From NCBI GenBank assembly GCA_035272265.1, contig DATEQV010000332.1:1-7491 (forward strand): a DNA stretch of 7,491 nucleotides. The letters are read 5' to 3'. Position numbers and translations under genes: made by a program. The DNA is from Acidisphaera sp035272265 (GTDB taxonomy: Bacteria; Pseudomonadota; Alphaproteobacteria; Acetobacterales; Acetobacteraceae). The notes under the pieces are model-generated. The model did no database searches, had not been told where the DNA came from, and saw only the letters and a program-made list of their open reading frames with translations. The first letter of the stretch is position 1. Each line of letters starts with the position of its first letter. Below are positions 5,583 to 7,491 of the stretch, piece after piece.

Positions 5583-7238
5583 ATGATCCGTGCGAACGTA
5601 CCGCGTCTGATTGCGGCCGGGCGGCTCGACGAGGCGGCGGACGCATGCCTGCGTATTCTGCAAGCTGCGCCGCGCGATCCGGCGACGATGCGCCTGCTGG
5701 CGCTGGTGCGCGAGCAGCAGAAGCGTCCCGACGCAGCGGCCTACCTGCTGACGGCGCTGGCCGCCACTCGGCCTGACGACCCTGATATCCTCGGCGATCT
5801 GGCGCGCGTGCGGCTCGCCGTGGGCGACGCGGCGGACGCGCTCGAGATCGTCGACCGCGCGCTGAAGATCGGCGGCGGAAACGCCACCATCCTGCTGTTG
5901 CTGCGCGGCGAGGCACTGCGGCAGATCGGTGATCTGGCGGGCGCCGCGACCGCGTTGCGGGAGGCCGCGTCACGCGAGCCGGACAACAAGACCATCCAGT
6001 GCGCGCTGGCAGCGACGCTGGGAGGAGAGGGCGAGCTCGACGAGGCCGAAGCGATCTTCGATACGGTGCTGGCGAGCGCGCCGGACGAGGTCGAGGCGTG
6101 GAACGGCCTGGGCGCGGTGTACACCCGACGTTGCGACGCAGCCGGCGCATTGCAGTTCTTCATGCGGGCCCATTCGCTGGCGGCGACCAATGCGGACGCG
6201 CTGTACGGAGTTGGTGCGGCGCTGATGGGCCTGAACCGCGCGGAGGAGGCGGCGGACTGGTTCCGCCGCGCCAACACCGCCGGGCATGGCAAGCAGTCGA
6301 AGATGACGGAGGGGCTCGCACGGCTGGTTCTCGGCGACCTGCCGGGCGGTTTCCTCTGTTACGAGGCGCGCCTCGACATCCCCGAGCTGACGACGCTGGC
6401 CCCTCGCCATCGCGGGCTGCGGCGATGGCACGGCGAGGACTTGGCGGGGCGCACAATCCTGCTGGTCGGCGAGCAGGGGCTCGGCGACGCGGTGCAGTTC
6501 TGCCGCTACGCGCCGATGGCGGCCGAACTCGGCGCCCGCGTGGTGCTGGAGGCGGCGGTTCCGGTCGTCACCTTGCTGGAGACGCTGGACGGGGTTGCCG
6601 AGATCGTCCAGGCCGGGGCGAAGCTGCCGGAGGTGGACTACTATTGTCCGCTGGTCAGCCTGCCGCTGGAATTCGGCACCACGCTGGAGACGATCCCGGC
6701 CGAGGTGCCGTATCTTGCGCCGACCGAGGATCGGGTGTCGCATATGCGGCGCAGGATCGGCGACGCGGCGCGGCCGCGCGTCGGCATCGCGTGGTCGGGC
6801 AATCCGAAGTTCTTCAACGACCGGCAGCGATCGATGCCGTTGGAGCGGCTGGAGCCGCTGTGCGCGGCGGCGGGATCGCTGCACGTGCTGCAGAAGGACG
6901 TGCGGGACGCCGACCGCGCGGTGCTGGAGACGTGGCCGGAGGTATTCGACCACAGCGAATCCATCGTCGATCTGGCGGGCACGGCGGCGCTGGCGGCGCT
7001 GATGGACGTGGTCGTGTCGGTGGACACGGTCGTGGCACACGTCGCCGGCGCGATCGCCCGCCCGGTGTGGCTGATGCTGCCGTTCGCGCCGGACTGGCGG
7101 TGGCTGCTGACGCGCGAGGACAGCCCCTGGTATCCGACCGCGCGGCTGTTCCGCCAGCACCTGGCGGGCGAGTGGGACGATGTCGTCGAGCGGGTGGCGC
7201 TCGCGGTCAGATCGCTTCCAACGAAACTTCGACCGTGA
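5583..7238 (+). CDS. TPR-containing glycosyltransferase (GT9/GT41-like C-terminal domain)
   Basis: This 551-aa protein has two halves. Residues 1 to about 235 are tetratricopeptide repeats, roughly six 34-residue helical hairpins with signatures such as AGRLDEAADACLRIL, GELDEAEAIFDTVL and EVEAWNGLGAVY; these normally bind protein partners or acceptors. Residues about 290-545 form a GT-B type glycosyltransferase domain like family 9 heptosyltransferases. It contains GEQGLGDAVQFCRY (296-309), VGIAWSGNP (400-408), SVDTVVAHVAGA (479-490), a following PVWLMLPFAPDWRW, and SPWYPTARLFRQ. Such TPR-GT fusions in alphaproteobacteria are usually annotated as tetratricopeptide-repeat glycosyltransferases and are suspected to modify cell-surface components or proteins; donor and acceptor are unknown here. 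The ATG at 5583 has only a weak GGGA upstream; the frame remains open upstream through the spacer repeat, but that part is not TPR-like. It may be co-transcribed with the ThDP enzyme. Confidence 0.85.
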   Translation: MIRANVPRLIAAGRLDEAADACLRILQAAPRDPATMRLLALVREQQKRPDAAAYLLTALAATRPDDPDILGDLARVRLAVGDAADALEIVDRALKIGGGNATILLLLRGEALRQIGDLAGAATALREAASREPDNKTIQCALAATLGGEGELDEAEAIFDTVLASAPDEVEAWNGLGAVYTRRCDAAGALQFFMRAHSLAATNADALYGVGAALMGLNRAEEAADWFRRANTAGHGKQSKMTEGLARLVLGDLPGGFLCYEARLDIPELTTLAPRHRGLRRWHGEDLAGRTILLVGEQGLGDAVQFCRYAPMAAELGARVVLEAAVPVVTLLETLDGVAEIVQAGAKLPEVDYYCPLVSLPLEFGTTLETIPAEVPYLAPTEDRVSHMRRRIGDAARPRVGIAWSGNPKFFNDRQRSMPLERLEPLCAAAGSLHVLQKDVRDADRAVLETWPEVFDHSESIVDLAGTAALAALMDVVVSVDTVVAHVAGAIARPVWLMLPFAPDWRWLLTREDSPWYPTARLFRQHLAGEWDDVVERVALAVRSLPTKLRP

Positions 7239-7491
7239 TGCAGACGGCGTTCTCGCCGGGGGCGAGCCGGCCTTCATGCGGGATGCCGCGCATGTCGGCC
7301 ACGATGACGTCGAGCGTCGCGCGGTCCGGCGCGGCGAGCGCGTCGGTGAACAGGAACTCGGTCGCGTAATCGGGGATCGCGCGGCCGTCGGCGAAGCGGG
7401 GAGAGATCAGGCTGCCGATGCCGCGCACGCGCGCGATGCCGTGTTGCGCGCACAGCCGGGCGAGGGCGGCATGGATGTCCTCGTTCGGGCG
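7207..7491 (-). CDS. PPC/DUF296 domain-like protein, N-terminus cut by window edge
   Basis: The frame is open from the right edge (7491) to the TGA at 7207-7209, giving the last 94 residues of a protein. It reads RPNEDIHAALARLCAQHGIA, then a GIGSLISPRFADG segment, and ends HEGRLAPGENAVCITVEVSL. The HGI...G.GSL...RFADG pattern and the closing HEGRL..GEN.VCIT segment match my memory of the PPC (DUF296) fold, found in plant AT-hook proteins and in stand-alone bacterial proteins. The family is often called DNA-binding, but the bacterial members' function is poorly known. A GTG at 7426-7428 would give a 73-aa protein, but coding-like sequence continues past it to the edge, so the real start is outside. 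Its 3' end overlaps the convergent glycosyltransferase gene by 32 bp. Confidence 0.6.
   Translation of the reverse strand, partial: RPNEDIHAALARLCAQHGIARVRGIGSLISPRFADGRAIPDYATEFLFTDALAAPDRATLDVIVADMRGIPHEGRLAPGENAVCITVEVSLEAI

Noticed and set aside
5970..7277. Minus-strand 435-codon frame antisense to the glycosyltransferase
   Set aside because: Arg/His/Gln-rich antisense shadow with no recognisable domain, whereas the plus strand has clear TPR and GT motifs.
1..7491. CRISPR arrays, tRNA/rRNA genes, transposases, phage or defence modules
   Set aside because: No direct-repeat array with spacers, no cloverleaf or rRNA sequence and no recombinase or nuclease motifs were seen on either strand. 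The window does not show a novel defence-type system.

Overview
The window is a GC-rich bacterial chromosome segment with strong G/C third-position codon bias. The family combination suggests an alphaproteobacterium, possibly Acetobacteraceae or Rhodospirillales: a type-I-secreted RTX-like protein with GNGPDTV turns, a stand-alone Lrp/AsnC ligand-binding protein, and a TPR/GT9-like glycosyltransferase. That placement is inference; no rRNA or other phylogenetic marker is present.

Layout. Positions 1-219 hold no intact gene. The sequence is AT-richer up to about 145 and then becomes coding-like, but that frame is closed by an in-frame TAG at 190-192. A long plus-strand gene (220-1839) encodes a secreted-type protein: beta-helix repeats, then RTX-like glycine/aspartate turns with a 54-bp DNA period, then a type-I-secretion-like C-terminus. 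Converging on it is a tight minus-strand cassette: MddA/MnaT-like GNAT acetyltransferase (2780-3283), glutathione S-transferase family protein (2142-2783, ATGA overlap with the GNAT) and an 84-aa stand-alone RAM-domain protein (1882-2136, 5 nt after the GST). Upstream on the same strand lies an unrecognised 77-aa gene with an excellent ribosome binding site (3400-3633). A 12-bp perfect inverted repeat separates it from the GNAT.

The 77-aa gene is divergent from a large thiamine-diphosphate enzyme (3739-5508) of the acetolactate synthase-like superfamily, which carries an unusual basic Lys/Arg/Ala/Pro tail. A 74-bp spacer holding a degenerate copy of a dispersed 'attgcgagcgaagcg' repeat follows. 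Next comes a TPR protein with a GT9-like glycosyltransferase domain (5583-7238). Its 3' end overlaps by 32 bp the end of a convergent, window-truncated gene that looks like a PPC/DUF296 protein (7207-7491).

Function. The minus-strand trio is the only clear operon; a GNAT acting on amino-acid analogues next to a GST suggests small-molecule detoxification, but substrates cannot be read from sequence. The secreted repeat protein and the glycosyltransferase both point towards the cell surface, though they are not adjacent and no link is shown. I see no CRISPR array, tRNA, rRNA, transposase, phage module or recognisable defence system. Most of the window looks like ordinary chromosome. The points worth a second look are the broken 5' end of the RTX-like gene, the basic tail of the ThDP enzyme, the two inverted-repeat/repeat spacers and the unknown 77-aa gene.
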